Below are positions 8,552 to 17,532 of a DNA stretch of 32,722 nt, one piece after another. Numbering within the stretch: the stretch's first letter is position 1; each line of letters begins with the position of its first letter. The notes under the pieces are model-generated. The model had not been told where the DNA came from. It saw nothing but the letters and a program-made list of their open reading frames with translations, and did not search any database. The translations under genes were made by a program, and so were the position numbers. The stretch comes from Oscillochloris sp. (GTDB lineage Bacteria > Chloroflexota > Chloroflexia > Chloroflexales > Chloroflexaceae), in NCBI GenBank assembly GCA_012032775.1, contig JAAUQO010000053.1:1-32722 (forward strand). Direction: 5' to 3'.

Positions 8552-9805
8552 ATGCGCGTCGTAGCGATGATCATGGCCGGTGGCGAAGGAACCCGTCTCA
8601 GTGTACTCTCTGAGAAGCGTGCCAAGCCGTCGGTGCCGTTCGCCGGTAAATTCCGCATTATCGATTTTACGCTCTCGAATTGCGTTAACTCGGGCATTTT
8701 TGATGTGGCGGTTCTGACTCAGTATCGGCCCCACTCGCTGAATGAGCATATCGGAATCGGAAAGCCGTGGGATCTTGACCGCGCGCGGGGTGGGGTGCGT
8801 CTGCTCCAGCCCTATATCGGGCGCAGTGATCAGAGTTGGTATCGCGGTACATCCGATGCAATCTACCAGAATTTGAACTTCATCAACGAGCGGCGAGCCG
8901 ATACGGTGCTGATTCTCTCGGGCGACCATATTTATAAGATGGATTACAACGAGATCCTCGAAACCCATCGCCGCGAGGGGGCCGATCTGACGGTGGGGGT
9001 GATGGAGGTGCCGCTGGAGCAGACCGATCGTTTCGGGATTATGACCACCGATGAAACCGATCGGATTGTGGAATTTACCGAGAAGCCCAAGGCGCGCGAC
9101 AAAGGCCCCCTGGCTTCGATGGGCATTTATGTTTTTAACGCTGATGCGCTGATCCGGCGGCTTTCCGAAGGCAGCGAGGATAGCCCGCGCATCGACTTTG
9201 GGAAGAATGTCATCCCGGCCATGGTGGCTGAGGATGTGGTGTACGCTCATCGCTTCGAGGGTTACTGGGTCGATGTCGGGACGATCGAGTCGTATTGGGA
9301 AACGAGTATGCAGTTGCTCGATCCGAAGCTCGATTTCGATCTGTTCGATCTGGATTGGCCGGTACGAACGCGCAGCGAAGAACGTCCGCCGGCGAAGATC
9401 GGCCCCCAGGCCCGCGTCGATCAATCGATTGTCTGTAATGGTTGCACGATTCGCGGCACTGTCGAGCGTTCGGTGCTTTCGCCGGGGGTGTATGTCTCGC
9501 CCGGTGCTGTGGTGCGCGACAGCGTGGTGATGAATGATACCTGGATTGGGCCCGGCGCCGTGTTGGATCGGGTGATCGTCGATAAGCAAGTGGTGGTCGG
9601 CGCAGGTGCGAAACTCGGCTTTGGCGAGGATCTGACGGTGCCGAACAAATTGCAGCCCGACAAGATCAACAGCGGGGTCTCGGTGGTCGGCAAAGGAGCA
9701 CATCTACCGCCGGGGGTGACGGTTGGGCGGAATGTGGTGATCAACGCCGATCGCGATACCGAGGATTTTCCGTCCGGCGATGTAACGTCGGGTGAGACGA
9801 TCTGA
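8552..9805 (+). CDS. glgC: Glucose-1-phosphate adenylyltransferase
   Basis: ADP-glucose pyrophosphorylase of 417 residues, making ADP-glucose from ATP and glucose-1-phosphate, the committed step of bacterial glycogen synthesis. The nucleotide-binding loop [20 protein letters not shown] is intact, including the catalytic Arg, and is followed by [30 protein letters not shown] carries the metal-binding Asp, FTEKP and [13 protein letters not shown] form the sugar-phosphate region, and the last 130 residues form a left-handed beta-helix with hexapeptide character ([20 protein letters not shown]). The length is normal for GlgC. The gene has its own promoter and GGGAGG three bases before the ATG. 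A close paralogue that has lost the loop residues follows at 9960, so the active enzyme may be a two-subunit complex. Confidence 0.95.
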   Translation: MRVVAMIMAGGEGTRLSVLSEKRAKPSVPFAGKFRIIDFTLSNCVNSGIFDVAVLTQYRPHSLNEHIGIGKPWDLDRARGGVRLLQPYIGRSDQSWYRGTSDAIYQNLNFINERRADTVLILSGDHIYKMDYNEILETHRREGADLTVGVMEVPLEQTDRFGIMTTDETDRIVEFTEKPKARDKGPLASMGIYVFNADALIRRLSEGSEDSPRIDFGKNVIPAMVAEDVVYAHRFEGYWVDVGTIESYWETSMQLLDPKLDFDLFDLDWPVRTRSEERPPAKIGPQARVDQSIVCNGCTIRGTVERSVLSPGVYVSPGAVVRDSVVMNDTWIGPGAVLDRVIVDKQVVVGAGAKLGFGEDLTVPNKLQPDKINSGVSVVGKGAHLPPGVTVGRNVVINADRDTEDFPSGDVTSGETI

Positions 9806-9912
9806 CACGGTGACATGGTGACACGGTGACGGCTGCGCCGAAAACAGATCTCGGCGTCAGCACATAGTTGTGATATTCCGTTATTCGTGTCACCCGATCA
9901 CCATGTCACCCG
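9804..9912. repeat. GGTGACA-type repeats in inverted orientation between the glgC genes
   Basis: Right at the glgC stop codon, bases 9804-9830 contain three near-identical copies of an 8-base unit (YGGTGACA). Bases 9887-9912 carry the same words on the other strand (GTGTCACC, ATCACC, ATGTCACC). The two halves form an imperfect inverted repeat around a 56-base centre. This looks like a dispersed intergenic repeat; it has no coding content. Confidence 0.6.
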
Positions 9913-9959
9913 CTCAATACCGGCACGACGGGTATCTTGTCATCTCTCAGGAGTAACAC

Positions 9960-11199
9960 ATGTTGCGTACACTCGCACTGATTCTGGCCGGCGGCGATTC
10001 GCCCGCCCTAAGTGTCCTGACCGCCGAGCGTACCGAGGCGGCGGTGCCGTTCGGCGGCAAATATCGCATTATTGATTTTACGCTTTCGAACTGCGTGAAT
10101 TCGGGGATCTTCAATGTCGGGGTGCTGACGCAGTATCGCCCGCGCTCGCTGCATACGCACCTCGGCGTCGGGCGCCCTGGGATCTCGACCGGGCCCAGGG
10201 TGGGTTGCGTATTCTGCATCCCTCGCCGACGCCCGACGGCAGCGGTTGGCAGCGCGGCACCGCCGATGCCGTGCGCGATAATCTCGACCAGGTTGAAGAT
10301 AGCGCAGCGGAAGCGGTGCTGTTGTTGGCCGGCGATCACATTTATAAGATGGATTACCGGCCCTTGCTCGAACTGCACTACGAACGGGGCGCCGATGTGA
10401 CCATGGCCGTGCATAGTGTCAGCCCGCACGATGCCCGCCGCTATGGGATGGTCTCGGTCGGAGGCGACGGTCGGGTCGATCGCTTTGTCGAGAAGCCGCG
10501 GCGCGCCGACTCGAGTATGGCCTCGATGGGCATCTATGTCTTCCGGAAGCAATACCTGATCGATCTGCTGCGTGGTTCCAATGATGCCGATTTCGGGCGC
10601 AATGTGATGCCGCGGATCATCGGCAAGGCGAATGCCTACGCCTACCAATTTCAGGGCTATTGGGCCGATGTCGGGACGGTGCAGGCGTACTACGAGGCGA
10701 ATCTTGCGCTGCTCGCCGAGACGCCGGCACTCGATCTGTACGATCCCGAATGGGTGATTCATACGGTTAGTTCGGATCGACCCGGCGCCGAGATCGGCCC
10801 GCAAGCGCGGGTCGAGAACAGCCTGATCCCCGACGCGCCCAGGTTTTCGGCACGGTTGTGCGCTCGGTCTTGTCGCCGGGGGTGGTGGTGGCGCCGGGAG
10901 CGGTGGTGCGCGACTCGATTGTGCTTGGTGATTCGCAGATCGCAGCCGATGCCCAGGTTGAGAGCTGCATTATCGATGTCGGTGTGCATGTTGGGGCAGG
11001 GGCGAAACTTGGCGGCGGCAATGATATGACGCCGAACCAGAAATCGCCCGAGCGCTTGAACACCGGCTTGACGCTGGTGGGGATGCAGGCGCGTATTCCG
11101 GCTAATGCCGAGATCGGCCGCAATGTGGCGATTATGCCGCGTATCGCCGAAACCGCATTCCCCAAGGACGGTAAGCTGGCGAGCGGCGCGACGATCTAG
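9960..11199 (+). pseudogene. GlgC-like (GlgD-type) protein, interrupted by two one-base deletions
   Basis: A second ADP-glucose pyrophosphorylase homologue, about 413 codons when repaired. The frame shifts twice. Near 10172-10180 CGCCCTGGG should read as ..[11 protein letters not shown], one base missing from a C-run. Near 10832-10840 GACGCGCCCAG should read GACGGCGCCCAG, one G missing. After both repairs the protein runs to the TAG at 11197-11199, with [33 protein letters not shown] and a complete beta-helix. The catalytic loop differs from Glg[12 protein letters not shown] replaces [11 protein letters not shown], and ERTEAAVPF replaces KRAKPSVPF, so the catalytic Arg and a conserved Lys are gone. 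This resembles GlgD of Firmicutes, a non-catalytic regulatory subunit. Because the sequence elsewhere is well kept and both lesions are single bases in short runs, sequencing error is at least as likely as true inactivation. A ribosome site CAGGAG lies seven bases before the ATG. Confidence 0.8.
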
Positions 11200-11221
11200 G
11201 ATTATGGTGCCTATGTTGGAG

Positions 11222-11247
11222 GTGTGTGTCGGCAAACCGGCACACAC
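11222..11247 (+). terminator. Hairpin between the glgC-like gene and the rRNA methyltransferase gene
   Basis: An 11-base stem (GTGTGTGTCGG with CCGGCACACAC, one G-U pair) encloses the loop CAAA, followed by a moderately T-rich stretch (TCATCTATTCATTCTGT). It may terminate the upstream gene. It also contains the GTG at 11226, an upstream in-frame start candidate, which argues for the ATG at 11265 as the true start. Confidence 0.5.
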
Positions 11248-11264
11248 TCATCTATTCATTCTGT

Positions 11265-12473
11265 ATGCCGATACCTGAAATAACCATCGATCCGGGCTTG
11301 CGTTCACGCTTGCAACAGGGCCATCCCTGGCTGTACCGAAACCATGTGCCCGCCGGGGTGCGCTTGCGTTCCGGCCAGTGGGTGAAGTTGCGCTGCGGAA
11401 GTTTCAGCGCCTACGGCCTTTATGATGCAACCAGCGCGATCGCGGTGCGTATGTTTAGCCGCACCGTCGCGCCCGATGCTGAATGGATCGCCGAACGTGT
11501 CTGGGAAGCCTGGGAAGGGCGTGCGCCGCTGCGCGATAATCTGCCGGCTACGTCGGCATACCGTTGGATCTATGGCGAAGGTGATGGTTTGCCGGGGTTG
11601 GTGGTCGATCGCTATGGCGATTATGCCCTGATTCAGACCTATGCCGAGAGCCTGGATGGGTTGGTGCCGATGGTTGCCTCGGCGCTGCGTAGGTGCGACC
11701 CGGAACTGCGCGGGGTGCTTACGCGCGGCTCGCTTGCCGAACGTGATCCGGAAGATGACGACGCAGCGCCGGCGGTTCGTACGACGAATCTGATCTTCGG
11801 CGAGGCGCCGCCGCCCGATCTGGTGGTGCAGGAGCACGGCCTGTTTTTGCACGCCGATGTGCAACACGGCCAGAAGACCGGCCTGTTCCTTGATCATCGC
11901 GAGAACCGGCGCATGATCGAGGGCCTGTCGGGGGGGCGCAGCGTGCTGAACTGCTTCGCGTATACCGGCGGCTTCTCGTTGTATGCGTTGCGCGGCGGGG
12001 CTGCGCAGGTGGTGAGTAACGACATCGGCCAGGGTCTGGCGGCGGCGACTGAGGCGAATATCGCCTTGAACCGGCTCGACGCGGCCCGCCACGAGTTCGT
12101 TACCGACGATAGTTTTGCCCTGCTCGACGCGTATGCCAAAGCCGGGCGCACCTTCGATCTGGTGATCCTTGATCCGCCCAGTTTCGCGCGCAGCAAGGCT
12201 AATCTGCACGCCGCACTGCGGGCCTATGTGCGGATCAACAATCTGGCGTTACGCTGTGTTGCGCCGGGCGGCCTGTTCGCCACCGCCAGTTGCACCAGCC
12301 AGGTTGGCCCGGAGGCGTTTCGGGCGATGCTTGGCGATGCGGCCGCGCTGGCCGGACGGCGGGTACAGATCATCCACGAGGCCGGCCAACCGCTCGATCA
12401 TCCGGTGCCGGCCGCATTCCCCGAAGGTCGCTACCTCAAGTTCGTTGTTGCGCGGGTGCTTGACCTGGTCTGA
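11265..12473 (+). CDS. Class I SAM-dependent rRNA methyltransferase, RlmI family
   Basis: A 402-residue methyltransferase of the RlmI/RlmK family, which makes 5-methylcytosine (or related marks) in 23S rRNA. The N-terminal 75 residues form a PUA domain (GHPWLYRNHV, then RLRSGQWVKLR), followed by the EEHD-like middle region (WIYGEGDGLPGLVVDRYGDY). The methyltransferase core has the SAM loop NCFAYTGGFSLYALRGGA, the acidic strand VVSNDIG, DLVILDPPSFARSK and the cysteine motif TASCTSQV, which fits catalysis through a cysteine. Which base is modified is not decidable here. The frame is open back to a GTG at 11226, but the family normally starts shortly before the HPW motif and a hairpin covers the earlier start, so 11265 is preferred. 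It has no functional link to the glg genes beyond position. Confidence 0.87.
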   Translation: MPIPEITIDPGLRSRLQQGHPWLYRNHVPAGVRLRSGQWVKLRCGSFSAYGLYDATSAIAVRMFSRTVAPDAEWIAERVWEAWEGRAPLRDNLPATSAYRWIYGEGDGLPGLVVDRYGDYALIQTYAESLDGLVPMVASALRRCDPELRGVLTRGSLAERDPEDDDAAPAVRTTNLIFGEAPPPDLVVQEHGLFLHADVQHGQKTGLFLDHRENRRMIEGLSGGRSVLNCFAYTGGFSLYALRGGAAQVVSNDIGQGLAAATEANIALNRLDAARHEFVTDDSFALLDAYAKAGRTFDLVILDPPSFARSKANLHAALRAYVRINNLALRCVAPGGLFATASCTSQVGPEAFRAMLGDAAALAGRRVQIIHEAGQPLDHPVPAAFPEGRYLKFVVARVLDLV

Positions 12474-12578
12474 TCGCCGGGATTGGCGGCCTGTTCGCAA
12501 ATCCGCCGGGCCGCAGCATAAGCATGGACGTATAAGCCCCGCGTCACGTTGCAGGTCTGTACGAGCGGCGTGGGCAGT

Positions 12579-12586
12579 GCTATAAT
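12579..12586 (+). promoter_or_regulatory. Extended -10 promoter, probably giving a leaderless transcript of the GT4 gene
   Basis: TATAAT at 12581-12586 is preceded by TGC (12578-12580) to give TGCTATAAT. Only eight bases separate it from the ATG at 12595, so transcription would begin at or within two bases of the start codon. No ribosome binding site is present. The same arrangement precedes tgt at 29224. Confidence 0.6.
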
Positions 12587-12594
12587 CGGCATCT

Positions 12595-13812
12595 ATGCAT
12601 GTGCTCCAACTCTCATGGGAGTTTCCGCCGCATGTCGTCGGCGGACTCGGCCGGCATGTCAGTGATCTGACGCCGGCGCTCGCAGATGCCGGCGTGTGCC
12701 TATCCGTGACAACGCCGCTTTTGCGTGGCGATGCGGCCGCCGACTATCCATGGCCCGGCATTCGGGTTAATCGGGTGCCTACCCCGCCGATGACGGCCTA
12801 CGATTTTCCCTCGTTTGTGGCCGAGACGAACCGCAGGATGGAACGGGCGACCCTGACGGCGTTCGGCTCTGCGGGGCGGCCTGATCTGATCCATGCCCAC
12901 GACTGGCTGGTGGCCGAGGCGGCGATCAGCCTGAAGCATCACTGGCGCATCCCCCTGGTCGCGACCATCCACGCGACGGAGCGCGGGCGCCATAACGGCT
13001 ATGTGCATACGCCCGAAACCCGGCGGGTCAACGATATTGAGTGGCGACTGACCTATGAGGCCTGGCGGGTGATCGTCTGTTCGCAGTACATGATCGGCCA
13101 GATTGAAACCTATTTCCAGACGCCGGCCGACAAGATCGATCTGATCCCGAACGGCGTGTCGATCCATCAGTATCCATTTCAGCATGAAGCCGAGCGGGCC
13201 GCATTCCGGCGGCGCTTCGTCGCCCCGGATCAGGCGCTGGTCTTTTCGGTCGGCCGGCTGGTGCGCGAAAAGGGTCTGCACCTGTTGATCGATGCATGGC
13301 CCGCGATCAACGCCGCAGTTCCGGCCCGCCTGGTGATCGCCGGCAGCGGCGATCAACTCGATGCCTTGAAGGCTCAGGCAGCCGGCTTGGGCATGGAACG
13401 CCTGATCAGTTTCGTCGGCTTTATCACCGATGATGATCGCGACCGGCTGTACCACGCCGCCGATCTGGCGGTCTTTCCCTCGCTCTACGAACCCTTCGGG
13501 ATTGTGGCCCTGGAAGCCTGTGCCGCCGGTTGCCCGGTACTGGTGGCGGCTACCGGTGGTCTGGCTGAGGTGATCGACCCCGATGTGACCGGGATTGTGG
13601 TGCCGGCCGACGATGTCGGTGCATTGCGTGAGGGGGTGCAACTGGCGCTGCGCGATTCACCGGCCGCCGCCACCCGCGCTGAACATGCTCTGGCGATGGT
13701 GCGCTCGCGCTATACCTGGCCGGGGATCGCCGCCGACACGTTGCATGTGTACCGGCGCGTGCATGGCGAGTGGTTGGCCTTGCCGTGGGGGAAAGAGTTG
13801 ATCGTGCGCTAA
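12595..13812 (+). CDS. GT4-family glycosyltransferase, possibly a glycogen/starch synthase-like enzyme
   Basis: A retaining GT-B glycosyltransferase of 405 residues. The N-terminal domain opens with [20 protein letters not shown], whose Gly-Gly-Leu loop binds the donor diphosphate. The C-terminal domain has the GT4 signature [17 protein letters not shown], with Arg and Lys binding phosphate, [12 protein letters not shown], and the E-x7-E motif in [17 protein letters not shown]. The N-terminus is like that of GT4/GT5 glycogen synthases, but the classical KxGGL start of bacterial GlgA is replaced by VGGLGRHV, so it may use ADP-glucose, UDP-glucose or GDP-mannose. The nearby glgC genes make ADP-glucose a reasonable guess. 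It stands alone with its own extended -10 promoter. Confidence 0.85.
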   Translation: MHVLQLSWEFPPHVVGGLGRHVSDLTPALADAGVCLSVTTPLLRGDAAADYPWPGIRVNRVPTPPMTAYDFPSFVAETNRRMERATLTAFGSAGRPDLIHAHDWLVAEAAISLKHHWRIPLVATIHATERGRHNGYVHTPETRRVNDIEWRLTYEAWRVIVCSQYMIGQIETYFQTPADKIDLIPNGVSIHQYPFQHEAERAAFRRRFVAPDQALVFSVGRLVREKGLHLLIDAWPAINAAVPARLVIAGSGDQLDALKAQAAGLGMERLISFVGFITDDDRDRLYHAADLAVFPSLYEPFGIVALEACAAGCPVLVAATGGLAEVIDPDVTGIVVPADDVGALREGVQLALRDSPAAATRAEHALAMVRSRYTWPGIAADTLHVYRRVHGEWLALPWGKELIVR

Positions 13813-13828
13813 CGATGGGCCAAAGCTA

Positions 13829-13837
13829 TGGTACACT
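13829..13837 (+). promoter_or_regulatory. Probable extended -10 promoter of the aroC operon
   Basis: TGGTACACT contains a -10 hexamer TACACT (13832-13837) preceded by TGG. No good -35 is present. It lies about 145 bases before the aroC ATG, which would leave a long leader ending in a strong hairpin. Confidence 0.45.
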
Positions 13838-13943
13838 AAACCATCGAGGGTTGACGATTGATAGACTTCCACACTGCCGCAGGTGCATAGCCCGCCGCAG
13901 GCGCGCCGACTGCGTATGTCGTGTGAGTGCGTACTTCATAGGA

Positions 13944-13968
13944 ATGCGGTCGGCAGCGCCGGCCGCAT
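13944..13968 (+). promoter_or_regulatory. Hairpin in the aroC leader, adjacent to the start
   Basis: An 11-base stem (ATGCGGTCGGC with GCCGGCCGCAT, one G-U pair) encloses the loop AGC, followed by TTTATG. It ends 14 bases before the preferred aroC ATG (13983) and directly before an in-frame ATG (13971). Neither ATG has a clear ribosome site, so the hairpin could act on translation or as an attenuator. That role is inference. Confidence 0.45.
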
Positions 13969-13982
13969 TTATGCAACTGCTT

Positions 13983-15065
13983 ATGCCGGGAAATAGCTTC
14001 GGACAGGTCTTTCGTCTCACCACCTGGGGCGAATCGCATGGCGCCGCTGTCGGTTGCACGGTAGACGGCTGCCCCGCCGGTCTGGTTCTCGATGTTGCCG
14101 ACATCCAGCGCGAGTTGGAGCGGCGGCGGGTTGGCCAGAGTAAAGTAAGTTCGCAGCGCCGTGAGCCGGACGAGGTGCAGATCGTCTCCGGTGTGTTCGA
14201 GGGCCGTACCACCGGGACGCCGATCAGTATGCTGGTGTACAACAGCGATGCCAAGTCGTCGCACTACGAGAACATCAAGGATCTGTACCGGCCGGGCCAC
14301 GCCGATTATTCCTGGGATGTGAAGTATGGTTTTCGCGATTGGCGCGGCGGCGGTCGTTCCAGCGCCCGTGAAACGATCGGGCGGGTTGCCGGCGGCGCAA
14401 TTGCGAAGCTGCTGCTGGCCCGCGCCGGTGTCCAGATCATCGGGTATACGGTGCAACTGGCCGAACTCAAGGCCCGCGTGATCGACGAATCCGAGATCGA
14501 GCGCAACATCATGCGCTGCCCCGACCCGGAAGTTGCCGCGCTGATGGTCGAACGGGTCGATCAGGCCCGTCGTTCGCTGGACTCGCTCGGCGGCGTGGTT
14601 GAGGTGCGGGCGCGCGGCGTGCCGCCCGGCCTGGGCGAGCCGGTGTTCGACAAGCTCCAGGCCGACATCGGCAAGGCGTTTTTCTCGATCCCGGCGATCA
14701 AGGGTGTCGAGTTCGGCGAGGGCTTCGGCGTGGCCGATCTGCCTGGCTCGGAGAACAACGATCCATTTGTGCGCCGCGACGATGGGAGTATCGGGACGAG
14801 CAGCAATCGCCACGGTGGTATTCTGGGCGGAATCTCGACCGGCGAGGAGATTGTTGTGCGCCTGGCGGCTAAACCGCCGGCCAGCATCGCCCGCCCTCAG
14901 CAGACCGTCGATCGCGCGGGGAATCCGGCCACGATCGAGGTGCATGGACGGCACGACCCAACCGTGTTGCCGCGCCTGGTGCCGGTCGCCGAGGCGATGT
15001 TGGCGCTGGTACTGGCCGATCACATGCTGCGCCAGCGGATGGCGCGCGTCGAATTCGATGACTGA
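13983..15065 (+). CDS. aroC: Chorismate synthase
   Basis: Chorismate synthase, 360 residues, converts 5-enolpyruvylshikimate-3-phosphate to chorismate using reduced FMN, the last common step of aromatic biosynthesis. The three family signatures are all present: [19 protein letters not shown] near the start, [20 protein letters not shown] near residue 120, and [20 protein letters not shown] near residue 285. The PGHAD motif of the active site ([11 protein letters not shown]) is also intact. The frame is open far upstream to 13770. The ATG at 13983 is preferred because relatives begin with a short M-x-GN-[ST]-FG; the ATG at 13971 would add only four residues. The stop overlaps the next gene's start (ATGACTGA), and tyrA follows, so this is an aromatic amino acid operon. 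Confidence 0.95.
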   Translation: MPGNSFGQVFRLTTWGESHGAAVGCTVDGCPAGLVLDVADIQRELERRRVGQSKVSSQRREPDEVQIVSGVFEGRTTGTPISMLVYNSDAKSSHYENIKDLYRPGHADYSWDVKYGFRDWRGGGRSSARETIGRVAGGAIAKLLLARAGVQIIGYTVQLAELKARVIDESEIERNIMRCPDPEVAALMVERVDQARRSLDSLGGVVEVRARGVPPGLGEPVFDKLQADIGKAFFSIPAIKGVEFGEGFGVADLPGSENNDPFVRRDDGSIGTSSNRHGGILGGISTGEEIVVRLAAKPPASIARPQQTVDRAGNPATIEVHGRHDPTVLPRLVPVAEAMLALVLADHMLRQRMARVEFDD

Positions 15066-15660
15066 GACCACGTCGAACGCAGTTTCACCGGTACGACTGC
15101 GCTTACTCCTGGCGGTAGCCGCCGGCCTGTGTTGGGCGGCGGCGATCAGTTTGCTGCTGTTCGGAAACCTGGCGCCGGGCCTGAATTGGCTCGCGCCGGC
15201 GCGAATGTTGTTCAGCGGGCTGGTGGTTGTGGCCGGCATGCTTACCTTTGTGCCGCTGGAGCGTGGCCTGGGTTTGCCGGGACTCACGGTTGAAGGCGTG
15301 ATCGGCAGCAGCCTTTTGCTGAGCATGCTGGCATTTGTCCCGGCGCCGACGGGTAGCTTGCTGGAGTTGCCCGATCTGCCGGTGTATACCATGCTGCTGG
15401 TCGGCCTGATGCTGAGCGGTGCGGCGGTTGTGCGACCATTTTTGTATGCCGTCGGGCAGCGCATCTTTAGCCAGCGGGCGCGTGCCCGCGATGTCGGCCG
15501 GGTGCGCCGGCAATCCTACGAATTCGGCGTCTGGTTGGCGGCGCTTACGGCGCTTGCCGGGCTGCGGGTGCTGAATTGGGTCAGTCTGCTGCTGATCACG
15601 ACGGCTTTTGTGATCGCCGAATTGTTGCTATTGTCGTTGTTCAAAGCCGAGCCGGAGTAG
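15058..15660 (+). CDS. Unknown integral membrane protein in the aroC-tyrA operon
   Basis: I do not recognise this 200-residue protein. It has five or six predicted membrane segments: [85 protein letters not shown] and [20 protein letters not shown] basic loop ([20 protein letters not shown]) lies before the fifth segment. No catalytic motif is visible. The start codon overlaps the aroC stop by eight bases (ATGACTGA), so the two are translationally coupled, and tyrA starts 69 bases after its end. Its place in the operon suggests a role tied to aromatic biosynthesis or simple co-expression, but sequence alone does not show which. Confidence 0.75.
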   Translation: MTETTSNAVSPVRLRLLLAVAAGLCWAAAISLLLFGNLAPGLNWLAPARMLFSGLVVVAGMLTFVPLERGLGLPGLTVEGVIGSSLLLSMLAFVPAPTGSLLELPDLPVYTMLLVGLMLSGAAVVRPFLYAVGQRIFSQRARARDVGRVRRQSYEFGVWLAALTALAGLRVLNWVSLLLITTAFVIAELLLLSLFKAEPE

Positions 15661-15729
15661 GGGCGGAAAGGCGCAGCCTACGCTTCCCCGCCGTGCTTCC
15701 GTTACAACCGCGAGCAAAAGGAGCGCTTG

Positions 15730-16698
15730 ATGATTCGTATTAGTATCGTTGGTTTAGGTTTGATCGGCACATCATTAGGGATGGCGTTGCGCAGCGCCGA
15801 TCCGAAGGAATCGCCGTTGGGTGCGATCGAAGTGGTGGGCTTCGACCGCGATCAGCGCGCGCTGAAAGAGGCCCGCGGCCGCCTGGCGATCGATCGCGAG
15901 GCCCGGACGCTCGCCGATGCGCTGCGCGAGACGAATCTGGTGGTGCTGGCAACTCCTGTGCTTGCGGCGCGCGAAGTGATGAGCCAGATCGCCGTGTTGC
16001 TGCCGCCCGGCACCGTGGTGACCGATGTCGCCAGTACGAAGGCCGAGATCGCTACATGGGCCGGCGAGTTGCTGCCCCTTGGGATCAGCTATGTCGGCGG
16101 GCATCCGATGGCCGGCCGCGAGCAGTCCGGCGCCGGCGCAGCCGTTCCCGACCTGTTTCAGGACGCGATCTATTGTCTGACGACGATCCGCAATACCCGC
16201 CAGGAGGCGGTGGATCTGGTGGAGGCGATGGTACGGACGATCGGCGCCAAGCCTTACTATATCGATCCGCAGGAACACGATGCCTATGTGGCCGGGATCT
16301 CGCACCTGCCATTGCTGCTCTCGGCGGCGCTTATCGAGGTGACAAGCAGTAGCCCGGCATGGAAAGAAATGGCGCCCCTGGCGGCGACCGGCTTCCGCGA
16401 TGTCAGCCGGTTGGCCTCGGGCGACCCCGAGATGCACCGCGATATTCTGCTGTCGAACAAGGCCGGGATGAGCCGCTGGATCAACGATATGTTGCGGTTG
16501 TTACTTGATGTGCGCGACCAGATCGAGGCCGGCGACAGCGCGGCGATCGAGGAATTGTTGCGCCGGGCACGTGAGCAACGCGAGGCATGGCTGGATACAA
16601 AGCCCAATATGCGGCCCGGCGAAGCGGCATTTATCCAGACTCCCGAGATCGAGCGCTCGAATATGTTCACCTTCCGGCTGCCAAATCGCCGTAAGTAG
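15730..16698 (+). CDS. tyrA: Prephenate dehydrogenase
   Basis: A 322-residue prephenate (or arogenate) dehydrogenase, which oxidatively decarboxylates prephenate with NAD(P)+ on the way to tyrosine. The N-terminal Rossmann fold shows IVGLGLIGTSLGMALR and the acidic end of the second strand (VVGFDRD). The catalytic region has TDVASTKAEI and the signature YVGGHPMAGREQSG. The helical C-terminal dimerisation domain contains HDAYVAGISHLPLLLSAAL with a conserved His. There is no fused chorismate mutase or ACT domain. AAGGAG (15718-15723) lies six bases before the ATG at 15730; the TTG at 15727 is too close to it. It is third in the aroC operon. Confidence 0.93.
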   Translation: MIRISIVGLGLIGTSLGMALRSADPKESPLGAIEVVGFDRDQRALKEARGRLAIDREARTLADALRETNLVVLATPVLAAREVMSQIAVLLPPGTVVTDVASTKAEIATWAGELLPLGISYVGGHPMAGREQSGAGAAVPDLFQDAIYCLTTIRNTRQEAVDLVEAMVRTIGAKPYYIDPQEHDAYVAGISHLPLLLSAALIEVTSSSPAWKEMAPLAATGFRDVSRLASGDPEMHRDILLSNKAGMSRWINDMLRLLLDVRDQIEAGDSAAIEELLRRAREQREAWLDTKPNMRPGEAAFIQTPEIERSNMFTFRLPNRRK

Positions 16699-16740
16699 AA
16701 GCTCTATCGCATTAGGACGCGGGAATAGACCTCCGTAGGC

Positions 16741-16770
16741 TTGACATGCCATAAAAGCTTGTGCTACACT
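16741..16770 (+). promoter_or_regulatory. Consensus promoter of rex
   Basis: TTGACA at 16741-16746 and TACACT at 16765-16770 are 18 bases apart, with TGC before the -10 box. It starts 43 bases after the tyrA stop, so rex has its own transcript with a leader of about 115 bases. Confidence 0.8.
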
Positions 16771-16776
16771 TCACGA
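16759..16776 (+). promoter_or_regulatory. Candidate Rex operator over the rex -10 box
   Basis: TTGTGCT-ACAC-TTCACGA matches the known Rex operator form TTGTGAA-N4-TTCACAA at 11 of 14 defined positions, including both TTGTG and TTCAC cores. It covers the -10 box and start point of the rex promoter, exactly where autorepression would act. A further half site TTGTGAA lies at 16823-16829. Confidence 0.6.
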
Positions 16777-16847
16777 AACGCAGGGCAGATCCCATCCCAT
16801 CCCACTTGTCGGTGTTTCCGCGTTGTGAAGGCGTCGGCAGGTACTAT

Positions 16848-16871
16848 GGTGTGTCCGTGGCCGTACACACC
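16848..16871 (+). promoter_or_regulatory. Hairpin in the rex leader
   Basis: GGTGTGT and ACACACC pair perfectly across a 10-base loop, ten bases before the GGAGG ribosome site (16882-16886). Function unknown. Confidence 0.35.
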
Positions 16872-16891
16872 TGGAATGCTCGGAGGTGTCC

Positions 16892-17524
16892 GTGGATCGA
16901 CCAGACATACCACCTGATGTGGTCATCCGCCGCTTGCCGCTCTATGCGCGTAGTCTGCGCTACCTGATTGACGAGGGCGTCCTTTCGGTCTCTTCGCAGG
17001 AGCTTGGCGAGCGGATCAATGTCACCGCTGCACAGATTCGCAAAGATCTTTCATATTTCGGCGAGTTCGGGAAGCAAGGTATTGGCTATGATGTCGAGAA
17101 GTTGCTCGCGCATATCGAGCGCATTCTCGGGCTGACGCACAGTTGGCCGGTGGTGTTGATCGGTGTTGGTCACCTTGGCCAGGCGATCGCCCGCTACGAA
17201 GGTTTCCATAGCAAAGGCTTACAGATTGTCGGCCTCTTCGATACCGATCCGGCCAAAATTGGGCAGACGGTGGCCGAAGTACTGATCCGCGATTATGCCG
17301 AGATCCAGGGCGTTATCCGCGAGCATCAGGTGCGGCTGGCGATTATTGCGGTGCCCGCCTCGTTTGCCCAGAGTGTCGCCGATACGCTGATCGACGCCGG
17401 AGTACGCGCAATTCTGAACTATGCGCCGATCGTTCTTCAGGCGCCCGAGGATGTCTGGGTACGCAATATCGATCCCGTCGCCGTGATGCATAGTATGACT
17501 TATTATCTGGCGCGAGAGGGTTGA
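16892..17524 (+). CDS. rex: Redox-sensing transcriptional repressor Rex
   Basis: Rex, 210 residues, represses respiration and fermentation genes when NAD+/NADH is high and leaves DNA when it binds NADH. The N-terminal winged helix ([13 protein letters not shown], then [20 protein letters not shown]) includes the signature [18 protein letters not shown]. The Rossmann domain has [16 protein letters not shown] with GxGxxG and an acidic strand end ([12 protein letters not shown]). The C-terminal domain ends in the helix used for domain-swapped dimerisation ([15 protein letters not shown]). The GTG at 16892 is chosen because GGAGG lies five bases before it; the earlier in-frame GTG at 16886 overlaps that site. 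The promoter carries a Rex-like operator, so the gene is probably autoregulated. A hairpin terminator follows directly. Confidence 0.96.
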   Translation: MDRPDIPPDVVIRRLPLYARSLRYLIDEGVLSVSSQELGERINVTAAQIRKDLSYFGEFGKQGIGYDVEKLLAHIERILGLTHSWPVVLIGVGHLGQAIARYEGFHSKGLQIVGLFDTDPAKIGQTVAEVLIRDYAEIQGVIREHQVRLAIIAVPASFAQSVADTLIDAGVRAILNYAPIVLQAPEDVWVRNIDPVAVMHSMTYYLAREG

Positions 17525-17532
17525 CGTTCTTT

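Noticed and set aside
8297..9703. Long open frame on the strand opposite glgC
   Set aside because: It lies antisense to a fully convincing glgC, its protein is rich in His, Arg and Ile with no domain, and it arises from codon bias in GC-rich DNA. The same applies to long antisense frames opposite aroC (13836-15464) and the M4 protease gene (18253-20250).
9960..11199. Programmed frameshifting in the glgC-like gene
   Set aside because: The shift sites lack a slippery heptamer, both need a base added, and similar lesions occur in unrelated genes nearby.
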